Assembly: GCF_009932725.1 (NCBI RefSeq) | Contig: NZ_BLJU01000015.1 | Span: 113,984-177,983 of the forward strand | DNA length: 64,000 nucleotides | Reading direction: 5' to 3' | Origin: Pseudomonas yangonensis | GTDB taxonomy: Bacteria; Pseudomonadota; Gammaproteobacteria; Pseudomonadales; Pseudomonadaceae | In this document: one piece after another, positions 26,115-34,395 of the stretch | Numbering within the stretch: position 1 is the first letter of the stretch | Layout of the letters: each line of letters opens with the position of its first letter | The notes under the pieces: model-generated | Databases searched by the model: none | What the model was told of the DNA's origin: nothing | The model's input: only the letters and a program-made list of their open reading frames with translations | Position numbers and translations under genes: made by a program

Positions 26115-26734
26115 GCATGCGAGCGGATCTGGACATCATCCAGGAATGGATCGCCCCGGGTAGCCGTGTGCTCGACCTGGGCTGCGGCGACGGCGAACTG
26201 CTGGCCTGGCTGCGCGACAACAAGCAGGTTTCCGGCTACGGCCTGGAAATCGACCCGGACAAGATCGCCCTGTGCATCGAGCGCGGCGTCAACGTCATCG
26301 AGCAGAACCTCGACCTGGGCCTGGGCAACTTCGCCAGCAACAGTTTCGACGTGGTGGTCATGACCCAGTCGCTGCAGGCGCTGCATTACCCGGACAAGGT
26401 GCTGGCCGAGATGCTGCGCGTCGGCAAGACCTGCATCATCACCTTCCCCAATTTCGGCCACTGGCGCTGCCGCTGGTACCTGACGACAAAAGGTCGCATG
26501 CCGGTGTCGGACTTCCTGCCCTACACCTGGTACAACACACCGAACATCCACTTCTGCACCTTCGAGGACTTCGAGCGTCTCTGCCACGCCCAGGGTGCCC
26601 GTGTGGAAGAACGCCTGGCGGTGGACCGTGACCATCGCCATGGCCTGGCAAGCCGCATCTGGCCCAACCTGCTGGGCGAGATCGGCATCTACCGCATCAG
26701 CGGTGCGGCCCCCGCCCACCGCGTCGCGGTCTGA
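26111..26734 (+). CDS. metW: Methionine biosynthesis protein MetW
   Basis: A 207-residue class I methyltransferase-like protein (VLDLGCGDGELLAWL is motif I) that accompanies metX in proteobacteria and supports homoserine acylation. The conserved TFPNFGHWRCR, MPVSDFLPYTWYNTPNIHF and TFEDFERLC blocks identify MetW. Its start overlaps the metX stop (ATGA), so the two are coupled. An in-frame ATG two codons later is an equal alternative. Confidence 0.94.
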   Translation: MSMRADLDIIQEWIAPGSRVLDLGCGDGELLAWLRDNKQVSGYGLEIDPDKIALCIERGVNVIEQNLDLGLGNFASNSFDVVVMTQSLQALHYPDKVLAEMLRVGKTCIITFPNFGHWRCRWYLTTKGRMPVSDFLPYTWYNTPNIHFCTFEDFERLCHAQGARVEERLAVDRDHRHGLASRIWPNLLGEIGIYRISGAAPAHRVAV

Positions 26735-26748
26735 ACGAGGAGAACACC

Positions 26749-27165
26749 ATGCGCCGCATCATTCCCTTCCTGATCGCCCTGTGCCTGGCACTGCCGGCCG
26801 CCGCCGAGCGCAAGCAGAGCTTCGGCGATCTCGACGTGCACTACAGCGTCTTCAACTCCAGCTTCATCCAGCCGGATATCGCCAGCGCCGCCGGCCTGGT
26901 GCGCAGCAAGACCCAGGGCGTGATCAACGTCGCCGTGCTCAAGGCCGGCAAGCCCAGCACGGCGGTAGTGGGCGGTGAGGTGAAGGATTTGCTGGGCAAG
27001 AGCACCACGCTGACCTTCCGTCAGGTCACCGAAGGTGAGGCCATCTATTACCTGGCGCAGTTCCCGTTCAAGACCCGCGAAGTGCTCAGCTTCACGCTCA
27101 ACGTGCGCCAGGGCGACGACGCCCACCGCATCACCTTCAACCAGGAAATGTTCCCGGATGACTAA
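26749..27165 (+). CDS. DUF4426 exported protein
   Basis: A 138-residue protein with a signal peptide (MRRIIPFLIALCLALPAAA) and the DUF4426 features FGDLDVHYSVFNSSFIQPDIA and NVRQGDDAHRITFNQEMF. Function is unknown. It matches PA0388, between metW and rdgB, and its end overlaps the rdgB start by 8 bp. GAGGAG lies before the ATG. Confidence 0.88.
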   Translation: MRRIIPFLIALCLALPAAAERKQSFGDLDVHYSVFNSSFIQPDIASAAGLVRSKTQGVINVAVLKAGKPSTAVVGGEVKDLLGKSTTLTFRQVTEGEAIYYLAQFPFKTREVLSFTLNVRQGDDAHRITFNQEMFPDD

Positions 27166-27754
27166 TTTCAAAGAGTTGGTCCTGGCCAGCCATAACGCCG
27201 GCAAGCTCAAGGAACTGCAGGCCATGCTCGGCGACGCCGTGCGCGTGCGTTCGATCGGCGAGTTCAGCCAGGTCGAGCCGGAAGAAACCGGCCTGTCGTT
27301 CGTCGAGAACGCCATCCTCAAGGCGCGCAACGCCGCGCGCATCTCCGGCCTGCCGGCGCTGGCCGACGACTCCGGCCTGGCGGTGGACTTCCTCGGCGGC
27401 GCGCCCGGTATCTACTCGGCACGCTATGCCGATGGCCAGGGCGATGCGGCGAACAACGCCAAACTGCTCGCGGCCCTGAAAGACGTGCCGGATGCCGAGC
27501 GTGGCGCCCAGTTCGTCTGCGCCCTGGCGCTGGTGCGGCACGCCGACGATCCGCTGCCGATCCTCTGCGAAGGCTTGTGGCACGGCAGCATCCTGCACGA
27601 AGCCCGTGGCGAACATGGCTTCGGTTACGACCCGCTGTTCTGGGTGCCGGAAGGCCAATGCTCCAGCGCCGAGATGCCGCCCGAGCAGAAGAACCGCATC
27701 AGCCACCGCGCCCGCGCCATGGCCCTGCTCAAGCAGCGCCTGGGGCTGGCATGA
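27158..27754 (+). CDS. rdgB: dITP/XTP pyrophosphatase
   Basis: A 198-residue Ham1 family pyrophosphatase that removes dITP, dHAPTP and XTP from nucleotide pools to prevent base-analogue incorporation. It contains LASHNAGKLKELQ, SFVENAILKARNAA, LADDSGLAVD, GIYSARYA and HGFGYDPLFW. The ATG at 27158 lies inside the end of the DUF4426 gene, and its own stop overlaps hemW (ATGA). Confidence 0.95.
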   Translation: MTNFKELVLASHNAGKLKELQAMLGDAVRVRSIGEFSQVEPEETGLSFVENAILKARNAARISGLPALADDSGLAVDFLGGAPGIYSARYADGQGDAANNAKLLAALKDVPDAERGAQFVCALALVRHADDPLPILCEGLWHGSILHEARGEHGFGYDPLFWVPEGQCSSAEMPPEQKNRISHRARAMALLKQRLGLA

Positions 27755-28911
27755 GCGATACCGCTGGCGGGCGTTTCCTGCTCCCGCCTCTGGCGCTCTA
27801 CATCCACATCCCGTGGTGCGTGCGCAAATGCCCTTACTGCGACTTCAACTCCCACGCCGCCGGGCCGACGCTGCCTGAAGAGGAATACGTCGACGCCCTG
27901 CTCGCCGACCTCGATGTCGACCTGCGCCACGTGCATGGCCGGCCGCTGACGTCGATCTTCTTCGGCGGCGGCACCCCCAGCCTGTTCTCCGACCGAGCCC
28001 TGGGCCGTCTGCTGGCAGGCGTCGAACGGCGCGTGGCCTTCGCCCCGGATATCGAGATCACCCTGGAAGCCAACCCGGGCACCTTCGAGCAGGCCAAGTT
28101 CAAGGGCTACCGGGCGCTGGGCATCAATCGCCTGTCCATCGGCGTGCAGAGCTTCCAGCAGGACAAGCTCAAGGCGCTGGGTCGCATCCACGACGGCAAC
28201 GAGGCCATTCGCGCTGCCGACATGGCCCGCGCCGCCGGCTTCGACAACTTCAACCTCGACCTGATGCACGGCCTGCCCGAGCAGAGCATCGAGGATGCCC
28301 TGTTCGACCTGCGCACGGCCATCGCTCAGGCACCCACGCATCTTTCCTGGTACCAGCTGACCATGGAGCCGAACACGGTGTTCTGGAGCCAGCCGCCGGT
28401 GCTGCCGGAAGACGATCTGCTGTGGGACATTCAGGAAGCCGGCCAGGCGCTGCTCGCTGCAGAGGGTTACGCGCAGTACGAGGTGTCGGCCTACGCCCGG
28501 CCAGGCAAGCAGGCGCGGCACAACCTCAATTACTGGACCTTCGGCGACTTTCTCGGCATCGGTGCCGGCGCCCATGCCAAATTGAGCACGCCCGACGGAC
28601 GCATTCAGCGCACCTGGAAAACCCGCCTGCCCAAGGATTATCTGGACCGCAGCAAAGCCTTCCAGGCCGGCGAACGTGTCCTCGAAGCCGACGAGCTGCC
28701 CTTCGAGTTTCTCATGAACGTGCTGCGCCTGAGCGAAGGCGCGCCCGCCGAGCTGTTCACTCAGCGCACCGGCCTGCCCGTGCGACAACTCGACCAGGCG
28801 CGTCGAGAAGCCGAGCGCCTGGGCCTGCTACAGGCCGACGACACCCGCCTGGTCGCCACGGCCAAAGGCCAGTTGTTTCTCAACGACCTGCTGCAGCTGT
28901 TCCTCGCCTAG
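27751..28911 (+). CDS. hemW: Heme chaperone HemW (radical SAM)
   Basis: A 386-residue radical SAM protein homologous to coproporphyrinogen oxidase HemN but acting as a heme chaperone. The cluster motif is CVRKCPYCDFNSH, then FFGGGTPSLF, TLEANPGTFE, INRLSIGVQSFQ and LMHGLPEQS. The C-terminal winged-helix-like domain ends at LLQLFLA. The start overlaps rdgB. It is commonly annotated as HemN-like. Confidence 0.92.
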   Translation: MSDTAGGRFLLPPLALYIHIPWCVRKCPYCDFNSHAAGPTLPEEEYVDALLADLDVDLRHVHGRPLTSIFFGGGTPSLFSDRALGRLLAGVERRVAFAPDIEITLEANPGTFEQAKFKGYRALGINRLSIGVQSFQQDKLKALGRIHDGNEAIRAADMARAAGFDNFNLDLMHGLPEQSIEDALFDLRTAIAQAPTHLSWYQLTMEPNTVFWSQPPVLPEDDLLWDIQEAGQALLAAEGYAQYEVSAYARPGKQARHNLNYWTFGDFLGIGAGAHAKLSTPDGRIQRTWKTRLPKDYLDRSKAFQAGERVLEADELPFEFLMNVLRLSEGAPAELFTQRTGLPVRQLDQARREAERLGLLQADDTRLVATAKGQLFLNDLLQLFLA

Positions 28912-29009
28912 ATCACCCACTAAGCCTCCGCAATCCGGTAGGCTTGTGCGCTTCGCTCGTGCAGCCGTGCTGCCGCTGCGCTGACCGTTATGCCTGCCAA
29001 GGAGTCTGA

Positions 29010-29333
29010 ATGGATCTGCTACTGGACCTGATCGTCACCCTCTCGCGCTGGAGCCGCAGCCACCTCAGCGATATTTCCCTGGCCATCATGGCCACCCTGC
29101 TGGTGCTGTTCGGCCCGGCCATCAACGCCTGGGTCCAGCGCACCATCGGCAACCTCAACTTCGTGCTGCGCACCCTGCTGTTCGTGGTGTTCTGCGCGGT
29201 CGGCTACGGCCTGGCCATCGTCTTCCTCACGCCTTGGCTGGCCAAGGGCCTGGCACACTTCAACAACTACACCCTGGCCCCGGTGCTGATCCTGATCTTC
29301 GTGGTGATCGGCATCATGGCCGACAGGAATTAG
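29010..29333 (+). CDS. DUF3392 membrane protein
   Basis: A 107-residue protein with three predicted membrane helices (residues 22-42, 52-74 and 86-104), ending IMADRN. It matches the DUF3392 family. Function is unknown. AAGGAG precedes the ATG and a terminator follows the stop. Confidence 0.85.
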   Translation: MDLLLDLIVTLSRWSRSHLSDISLAIMATLLVLFGPAINAWVQRTIGNLNFVLRTLLFVVFCAVGYGLAIVFLTPWLAKGLAHFNNYTLAPVLILIFVVIGIMADRN

Positions 29334-29364
29334 ACGCTGGGCCGCCTCATCGCGGGCTGAAACG

Positions 29365-29400
29365 AAAACGCCGCGCTCCTTACCGGAGTCGCGGCGTTTT
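29365..29400 (+). terminator. Intrinsic terminator after the DUF3392 gene
   Basis: AAAACGCCGCG pairs with CGCGGCGTTTT, with CTCC/GGAG extending the stem, followed by TTTTCTC. Confidence 0.85.
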
Positions 29401-29419
29401 CTCTGCACTCGATCTTCTT

Positions 29420-29493
29420 GCAGGAGCGGCTGGACGGCATTCCGCTGCAGCTGCGATTGCGCTCGCCAGTTTCGCGGCTGAAGCCGCTCCTAC
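29420..29493. repeat. REP-type inverted repeat
   Basis: AGGAGCGGC near 29422 pairs with GAAGCCGCTCCT near 29481-29491. The right part, GCGGCTGAAGCCGC, is itself palindromic. Related copies are at 47.2, 47.4 and 53.2 kb. Confidence 0.7.
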
Positions 29494-29512
29494 GGCGGGT
29501 AGCGCAGCCGCC

Positions 29513-31411
29513 TTACAGCACGAACTTGGTAACCTCGTCGCCGATCTGCCGGCCGAGCGCCTGCAGATTGGAGGCCGCTGCCGAGGCAGCGTGACTGCTC
29601 TGCGACATCTGGTCACCCATGCTGCGGATGTTCTCGGTGTTGCGGTTGACCTCGACGGTCACGCTGGCCTGCTCCTCGGCCGCCGATGCGATCTGCGCGG
29701 CCATGTCGTTGATCTGCCCGACCGCCTCGGTGATGCGCTGCAGCAGATCACTGGCCGCCTGAGCATCGGTGACGCTCTGCGAGGCCTTGGTGCCGGCGTT
29801 GTCCATCACCCCGACCGCCTGACGGGTGGCATCCTGCAGCACCTGGATCATCGCCTCGATCTCGCGAGTCGACTCGTGGGTGCGCTTGGACAGCACCCGC
29901 ACCTCGTCGGCCACTACCGAGAAGCCGCGGCCGTGCTCGCCGGCACGCGCCGCCTCGATGGCCGCATTGAGAGCCAGGAGGTTGGTCTGGTCGGCAATAC
30001 TGGCGATGGTGGAAAGAATCGAGCTGATCTCGTTGGAGTGGCGGTGCAGCTCGTCGATGATGCGCCCCGCCCCCTCGACCTCCTCGGCCAGCAGCGAGAT
30101 CGATTCCTGACTGCGCTCCACCTGGCGTCGTCCTTCCACACTGAGGCTGACCGAATCCACCGCCTGGCCGGAGGCCGTCTCGGCGTTGCGGGAAATCTCC
30201 TGGGTGGCGGAAGCCATTTGCGTCACCGCAGTGGCCACCAGGTGCAGCTCCGACTGATGTTGCTGCACGCGCTGGTTCTGCTCGTCGGCATCCTTCGCCA
30301 CTTGTGCGGACTCACTGCTCAGCGCCACGGCAACATCGCGCAGACGCGAGATGATGCCGTGCAGCTGGTCGATGAAGCGGTTGAAGCTGCTCGACAACTG
30401 GCCGATCTCGTCGTTTGAGTTGACCGGCAGTCGCTGGGTCAGGTCGCCGTTACCGGCAGCGATAGCGTTGAGGTTGCGGCGAATCTGCTCCAGGTCGCGG
30501 AACAGCACACGGCCGAGCAGCGCCAGCACCAGAATGGCAACGACCAGCATGCCGGTGCCGATGGCCAGCTGCACGAACAACTGGTGACGCACCGGAGCAA
30601 GCACCTTGGCCTTGTCCATGACCATCACGAAGGTCCAGCGCGTGTTGGGAATCTCGACGGCGAACAGCAGACTCTCGGTGCCCGCCACATCGGCCTCGGT
30701 GAGGCGGCGCTGCTGCACCAGCGCCTTGAGCTGCTCGCCACCCAGCGTCGGCGAGAAGTCGGAGGCCGACTTGGTGCGCCAGTCCTTGTCGGGATGGGCG
30801 ATCATCTGCCCGCTCTGATCGATCAGCAGCGCGTAGCCGTCGCCGGGAATGCTCAGCCTGCCGATGGTCTCGGTCAGGGTGCCGAGCGTCAGGTTGGCGC
30901 CGACCACGCCGATCAGCGAACCATCACGACGCGCCGGATAGGCGATGGTTACTACGTAGGCACCATCGGTCAGCGATACATAAGGATCGCTGATGAACAC
31001 ATCGTTGCTCTTCTCGGCGCCCTGATACCAGCCGCGCTGGCGCGGATCGTAGTTCTTCAGGACCACGCTCGGGTCGTTCTGCAGCATACGTCCGTCGGTG
31101 GTGCCGATATAGGTGATGTTGAAGGCGAAGGTGGCCCAGGTCTGCTGCAGCAGAATGTGCGGGGCGATCTGCGGCTGCTCGACCAGGCTGCTGGCGGTGA
31201 TCTTCACCGCGTTGATGCGGTCATGCATCCAGTTGCCGAGGTTGACCGACACCGACTGGGCGAAGCCGTCGATATCCCGTTGCAGGGTGTCATTGACCGT
31301 CCTGTCCAGAGAGGAAACGCTCTGCCAGATCAGCGCGATGCTGACCAGCGATAACAGCGCCGCCGCCGTCAGGGTGATCTTCAGGCGCAGCGGCAAATCC
31401 TTGATGTTCAT
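29513..31411 (-). CDS. Methyl-accepting chemotaxis protein with dCache sensor domain
   Basis: A 632-residue transmembrane chemoreceptor. TM1 is residues about 9-31, a periplasmic dCache_1 domain spans about 35-275, TM2 about 283-303, then HAMP and the signalling domain with hairpin tip around EISSILSTIASIADQTNLLALNAAIEAARAGE. The dCache domain carries the amino-acid-receptor motif at the numbering of PctA: Y121, R126, W128, Y129 and Y144. Position 173, normally the Asp that binds the ligand amino group, is Asn (VVGANLTLGTL). The ligand may therefore differ from classic amino acids. ATG at 31411 gives the normal cytoplasmic lead MNIKDLPLRLK. Confidence 0.92.
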   Translation of the reverse strand: MNIKDLPLRLKITLTAAALLSLVSIALIWQSVSSLDRTVNDTLQRDIDGFAQSVSVNLGNWMHDRINAVKITASSLVEQPQIAPHILLQQTWATFAFNITYIGTTDGRMLQNDPSVVLKNYDPRQRGWYQGAEKSNDVFISDPYVSLTDGAYVVTIAYPARRDGSLIGVVGANLTLGTLTETIGRLSIPGDGYALLIDQSGQMIAHPDKDWRTKSASDFSPTLGGEQLKALVQQRRLTEADVAGTESLLFAVEIPNTRWTFVMVMDKAKVLAPVRHQLFVQLAIGTGMLVVAILVLALLGRVLFRDLEQIRRNLNAIAAGNGDLTQRLPVNSNDEIGQLSSSFNRFIDQLHGIISRLRDVAVALSSESAQVAKDADEQNQRVQQHQSELHLVATAVTQMASATQEISRNAETASGQAVDSVSLSVEGRRQVERSQESISLLAEEVEGAGRIIDELHRHSNEISSILSTIASIADQTNLLALNAAIEAARAGEHGRGFSVVADEVRVLSKRTHESTREIEAMIQVLQDATRQAVGVMDNAGTKASQSVTDAQAASDLLQRITEAVGQINDMAAQIASAAEEQASVTVEVNRNTENIRSMGDQMSQSSHAASAAASNLQALGRQIGDEVTKFVL

Positions 31412-31713
31412 GCTAAGGACTCCATTGATGGCGCACCGGGCTGGCCAGCCGCCGTTGAAAGCCAGATCCATGAGCAAGCGATGGAGCCTGGGAGCAGAAG
31501 CCTCTGGTCGGGCTTTTCAGCGCAGAGCGTTATCACCGGAATCTGGAAGCAGTTTGGGATTGCCCGTGAACCTGGGTAGTTCTGACGGGCCGTACGCGGC
31601 TAATAAGCGACCACGCACCGGGAAAATTGAAACCAAAGCAGCTCGATAGCGCCGAAAGCACCGATTTAGAGCGGTTTCTTAATTCAGGCCGGGACTATAC
31701 GCGGCGTTTTCGC
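31412..31713. other. Intergenic region upstream of the chemoreceptor gene
   Basis: About 300 bp between two leftward genes. It must contain the chemoreceptor promoter. I looked for a sigma-28 element and found nothing convincing. No repeat, terminator or RNA gene is apparent. Confidence 0.5.
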
Positions 31714-32262
31714 TCAGCGCACCAACCAGCTCATCACCTGCTCGGCCAATTGCTCGGGCCTGTGCCGGGTCGAGTCCAGGCGCAGCAGCGGACAGTTCAG
31801 CTGGCGAGCCATCCAGGCCTCGTGCATGGCCAGGCTACGGGTATTCAAGTCGCCCTGCTCGTAGCCCGCGGCCCACTCCAGAAAGGCCTGGCTTTGCTCA
31901 TGCATGTCACCTCCCGGCTGGATGCGCGCACCATAACGCTGCGCTTCACGCTGACGCAGTCGGCGCATGCGCTCCTGGTCGTCCAGGCGCAGGAACAGGG
32001 CATGGCTGAAGGACGGGATCAACGCCTCGCCCCAGCTGCACAGCGAGCCACTGAGCACCCAGTCGGGCGCTTGTGCGGTACGCTCGCGGATCAGCCTGAC
32101 GCGCTCCTCGGGCGACCGCTTGTACACATAGGGCGGCTCACTGGGCAACCAGTAGAAATCGTCGGTATCCAGATGCAGCCAGCCGTTGCGCTCGGCCAGC
32201 GTGCAGGCCAGGGTAGTGGTGCCCGAGCCGGATGCACCGAAGATATGTAACCGGACCGCCAT
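31714..32262 (-). CDS. P-loop NTPase, adenylate kinase-like
   Basis: A 182-residue P-loop protein with Walker A FGASGSGTTTLA and a downstream HLDTDDFYWLP segment, resembling small nucleotide or shikimate-kinase-like proteins annotated as adenylate kinase/topology modulation-type. The Walker A lysine is replaced by threonine (GSGTTT), which is unusual and may affect ATP use. The ATG at 32262 has a strong GAGGAGAAG site. The start lies head to head with a GNAT gene. Substrate unknown. Confidence 0.75.
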   Translation of the reverse strand: MAVRLHIFGASGSGTTTLACTLAERNGWLHLDTDDFYWLPSEPPYVYKRSPEERVRLIRERTAQAPDWVLSGSLCSWGEALIPSFSHALFLRLDDQERMRRLRQREAQRYGARIQPGGDMHEQSQAFLEWAAGYEQGDLNTRSLAMHEAWMARQLNCPLLRLDSTRHRPEQLAEQVMSWLVR

Positions 32263-32293
32263 GGATTCACTTCTCCTCGAACAGGGCTTGATC

Positions 32294-32722
32294 ATGATTC
32301 GCCTCTACCATCCCGCAGACAGCGACGCCGTACTCGACCTCTGGTTGAAGGCCTCCATCCTGGCCCATGACTTCGTGCCGGAGAGCTTCTGGCGCGAGCA
32401 GCTGCCCGCCATGCGCGACCTCTATCTGCCGCAGGCCGAAACCCTGGTACTGGAGGAAAAGGGGCAGGTACTGGGCTTCGCATCGCTACACGAACAGCGC
32501 CTGGCCGCATTGTTCGTCAGCCCGGACGCTCAGGGCCGTGGCCTGGGCCGTCGGCTACTGGACGAAGCCAAGCGCAGACGCGACAGCCTCGAGCTGGGCG
32601 TGTACCGCGCCAATACCCGGGCGGTGGCCTTCTACCGTGCAGGTGGTTTCATGACGGTGGACGAGACGCGCGACCCGCACACCGGCCAGCCGGAGCTGAC
32701 GATGCGCTGGTCGCGCGGATGA
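32294..32722 (+). CDS. GNAT family N-acetyltransferase (YiaC-like)
   Basis: A 142-residue acetyl-CoA-dependent acetyltransferase. Motif A is LFVSPDAQGRGLGRRLLDEA (Q/RxxGxG/A) and motif B includes YRANTRAVAFYRAGGF. The N-terminal LDLWLKASILAHDFVPESFW block resembles E. coli YiaC/YjaB. Substrate unknown; YiaC is a protein lysine acetyltransferase. The start at 32294 is the homology-based choice; an in-frame ATG at 32261 overlaps the start codon of the divergent gene. Confidence 0.85.
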   Translation: MIRLYHPADSDAVLDLWLKASILAHDFVPESFWREQLPAMRDLYLPQAETLVLEEKGQVLGFASLHEQRLAALFVSPDAQGRGLGRRLLDEAKRRRDSLELGVYRANTRAVAFYRAGGFMTVDETRDPHTGQPELTMRWSRG

Positions 32723-32729
32723 TGCCGGC

Positions 32730-34073
32730 TCAGTTGCCTTCGCGACGCAGGGCCTGCGGGGTGAAGTCGCGCGGGCTCAGCCGGGCGTCGAAGTCGTACA
32801 TCTTCTCGTTGTTGTCCAGGCCGTCGGCGAAGTAGCGGCCACCCTTGAGGTCGTAGATGGTCTCCAGGGTCGAGCCGAACATCGGCACGTCGTAGTAGCT
32901 GATCGGGTGGGCTTCCTGCAGGCCGATCAGGTCGCCATTGCGGTCGTACAGGTCGACGGCGAGGATCTGCCAGCTGTCCTCGTCCAGATAGAAACGACGC
33001 TTGCCGTACGGATGGCTGAAGCCGGTGCGCAGGTCCGCCTCGACCACCCAGACGCGGTGCAGCTCGTAGCGCAGCAGTTCGGGATTGATGTGCTTGGCCT
33101 GGAGGATGTCGGCATAGGGAATGCCCTGCTGATGAACCGCGTAGCTGTTGTAGGGCACCAGCATCTCGCGCTTGCCCAGCAGCTGCCATTCGTAGCGATC
33201 CGGCGCACCATTGTAGGCGTCCACCTGGTCGGCGGTGGCCATGCCGTTGGTATCGGGTTGCAGGGTGTCGTAGGCGAGCATTGGCAGGCGACGCACGCGG
33301 CGCTCGCCGCGGTTGAAACGCCAGGCCTTGCGGATGGCCAGCACCTGATCGAGCGTCTCCTGCACCACCAGTGCCGAGCCGGCCAGCTTGGCCGGGGCCA
33401 CGACCTTGTACTTGTAGAAGAACAGGGTGTTGTCCAGATCCTGCGGGGCAACGCCTTCGCGGCCGTAGAGGAAATAGATGTCGCGCTCGAGCTTGAGCAG
33501 GTTGTAGCTGCCATTGGCGAGCACGGCGGCCTGGTTGGTGGCCATGCTGATCTGGTCGCCACGGTAACGCATGATGTGGTTCCAGATGGCCTCCTGGCCG
33601 TTCTGCGGTATGGGGAACGGCACGCCGGCCGCAGCACCCTGTACGCCGTTGCCGCCGGAAATCAGCTCGGCATTGAGCGCATTGAAGCGGGTGGCATCGT
33701 AGATGCGCTGCGGCGCAGCTGCACTGCGGCGAGTCGGGAAGACGCGCAGATAGAAGCTGGGGTTCTGCTGCAGCAGGGCCTTGAGGCCGACCGGCAGTAG
33801 CTGCTCATACTGCGCCAGGTTGTGCCCGTCGACACGATACAGCAGCTTGTCACCGGCGTAAGGGTCAGGGTGGTGCATACCGGACTGGTAACCGGCCGGC
33901 GGCGTCGCCAGACCACCCGTCCAGGCCGCAATGGTGCCGGCAGCATTACCCGCACGCTCACCGCCCAGCGGGGTCAGGTCCTGCTCCAGGCGCGCAGCCT
34001 GGCTGGCATCGACCTTGGCCTGGGCCTGAAAGGCCAGGGCGGTCAGCAGAAGAATGGAAACCGATCTCAACAC
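32730..34073 (-). CDS. DUF1329 family exported protein
   Basis: A 447-residue protein with signal peptide (residues 1-19 ending AFQAQA) and a DUF1329 body with GGLATPPAGYQSGMHHPDPYAGDKL, MRYRGDQI and RFYLDEDSWQILAVDLYDRNG. The family is LolB/outer-membrane-lipoprotein-sorting-like and often found with DUF1302 porins, but no DUF1302 gene is present here. The start is GTG at 34073, with AAGGAGAG 5-6 nt before it. An upstream in-frame ATG at 34112 would add 13 basic residues and has no good ribosome site. Function unknown. Confidence 0.88.
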   Translation of the reverse strand: MLRSVSILLLTALAFQAQAKVDASQAARLEQDLTPLGGERAGNAAGTIAAWTGGLATPPAGYQSGMHHPDPYAGDKLLYRVDGHNLAQYEQLLPVGLKALLQQNPSFYLRVFPTRRSAAAPQRIYDATRFNALNAELISGGNGVQGAAAGVPFPIPQNGQEAIWNHIMRYRGDQISMATNQAAVLANGSYNLLKLERDIYFLYGREGVAPQDLDNTLFFYKYKVVAPAKLAGSALVVQETLDQVLAIRKAWRFNRGERRVRRLPMLAYDTLQPDTNGMATADQVDAYNGAPDRYEWQLLGKREMLVPYNSYAVHQQGIPYADILQAKHINPELLRYELHRVWVVEADLRTGFSHPYGKRRFYLDEDSWQILAVDLYDRNGDLIGLQEAHPISYYDVPMFGSTLETIYDLKGGRYFADGLDNNEKMYDFDARLSPRDFTPQALRREGN

Positions 34074-34155
34074 AATGCTCTCCTTGCGACGCCATGGCAG
34101 TGGCGTCGCCAATATCTACAGGCCTTGCAGGCATGCTTATCGTTGTTGTGTCTTG

Positions 34156-34296
34156 AGAGCCTTTTCACGATCTCGCGAGCTAGCGCGATACAAGGCAAAA
34201 GCAAGCGAGGAAGCGGAGTCTACAAGTAGTAAATGAGCATCCGAGCTTGTTTTTAACGCAGTAGCGGCGGCGCGCAGCAGATCGTGAACAGGTTCT
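34156..34296. repeat. MITE-like palindromic element
   Basis: A 141-bp block bounded by imperfect 18-bp terminal inverted repeats, AGAGCCTTTTCACGATCT (34156-34173) and AGATCGTGAACAGGTTCT (34279-34296), 15 of 18 matching. Inner arms also pair (AAAAGCAAGC against GCTTGTTTTT). There is no coding capacity. I recall similar sequences in other Pseudomonas genomes, but the type is not named here. It lies in the 322-bp gap before trmB, which otherwise holds a GC-rich stem-loop at 34364-34391. Confidence 0.6.
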
Positions 34297-34363
34297 GAGG
34301 TGAGGCGCCATCCTGGCCGTCGGTTTATCCCGATCTAGTCATGCATCCTTCAGATTCTGGCCT

Positions 34364-34391
34364 GGGCGGTCCCTGGCGGCAGGGATCGCCC
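34364..34391. terminator. Stem-loop downstream of trmB
   Basis: GGGCGGTCCCT pairs with AGGGATCGCCC (one G-U) with a 6-nt loop, 5 bp after the trmB stop. There is no T-tract on the reading strand, so termination is uncertain. Confidence 0.45.
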
Positions 34392-34395
34392 GACA

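Noticed and set aside
31412..31713. Sigma-28 (FliA) promoter for the chemoreceptor
   Set aside because: I found only TAAA with a poorly matching -10 partner (CTATCG against GCCGATAA), too weak to support.
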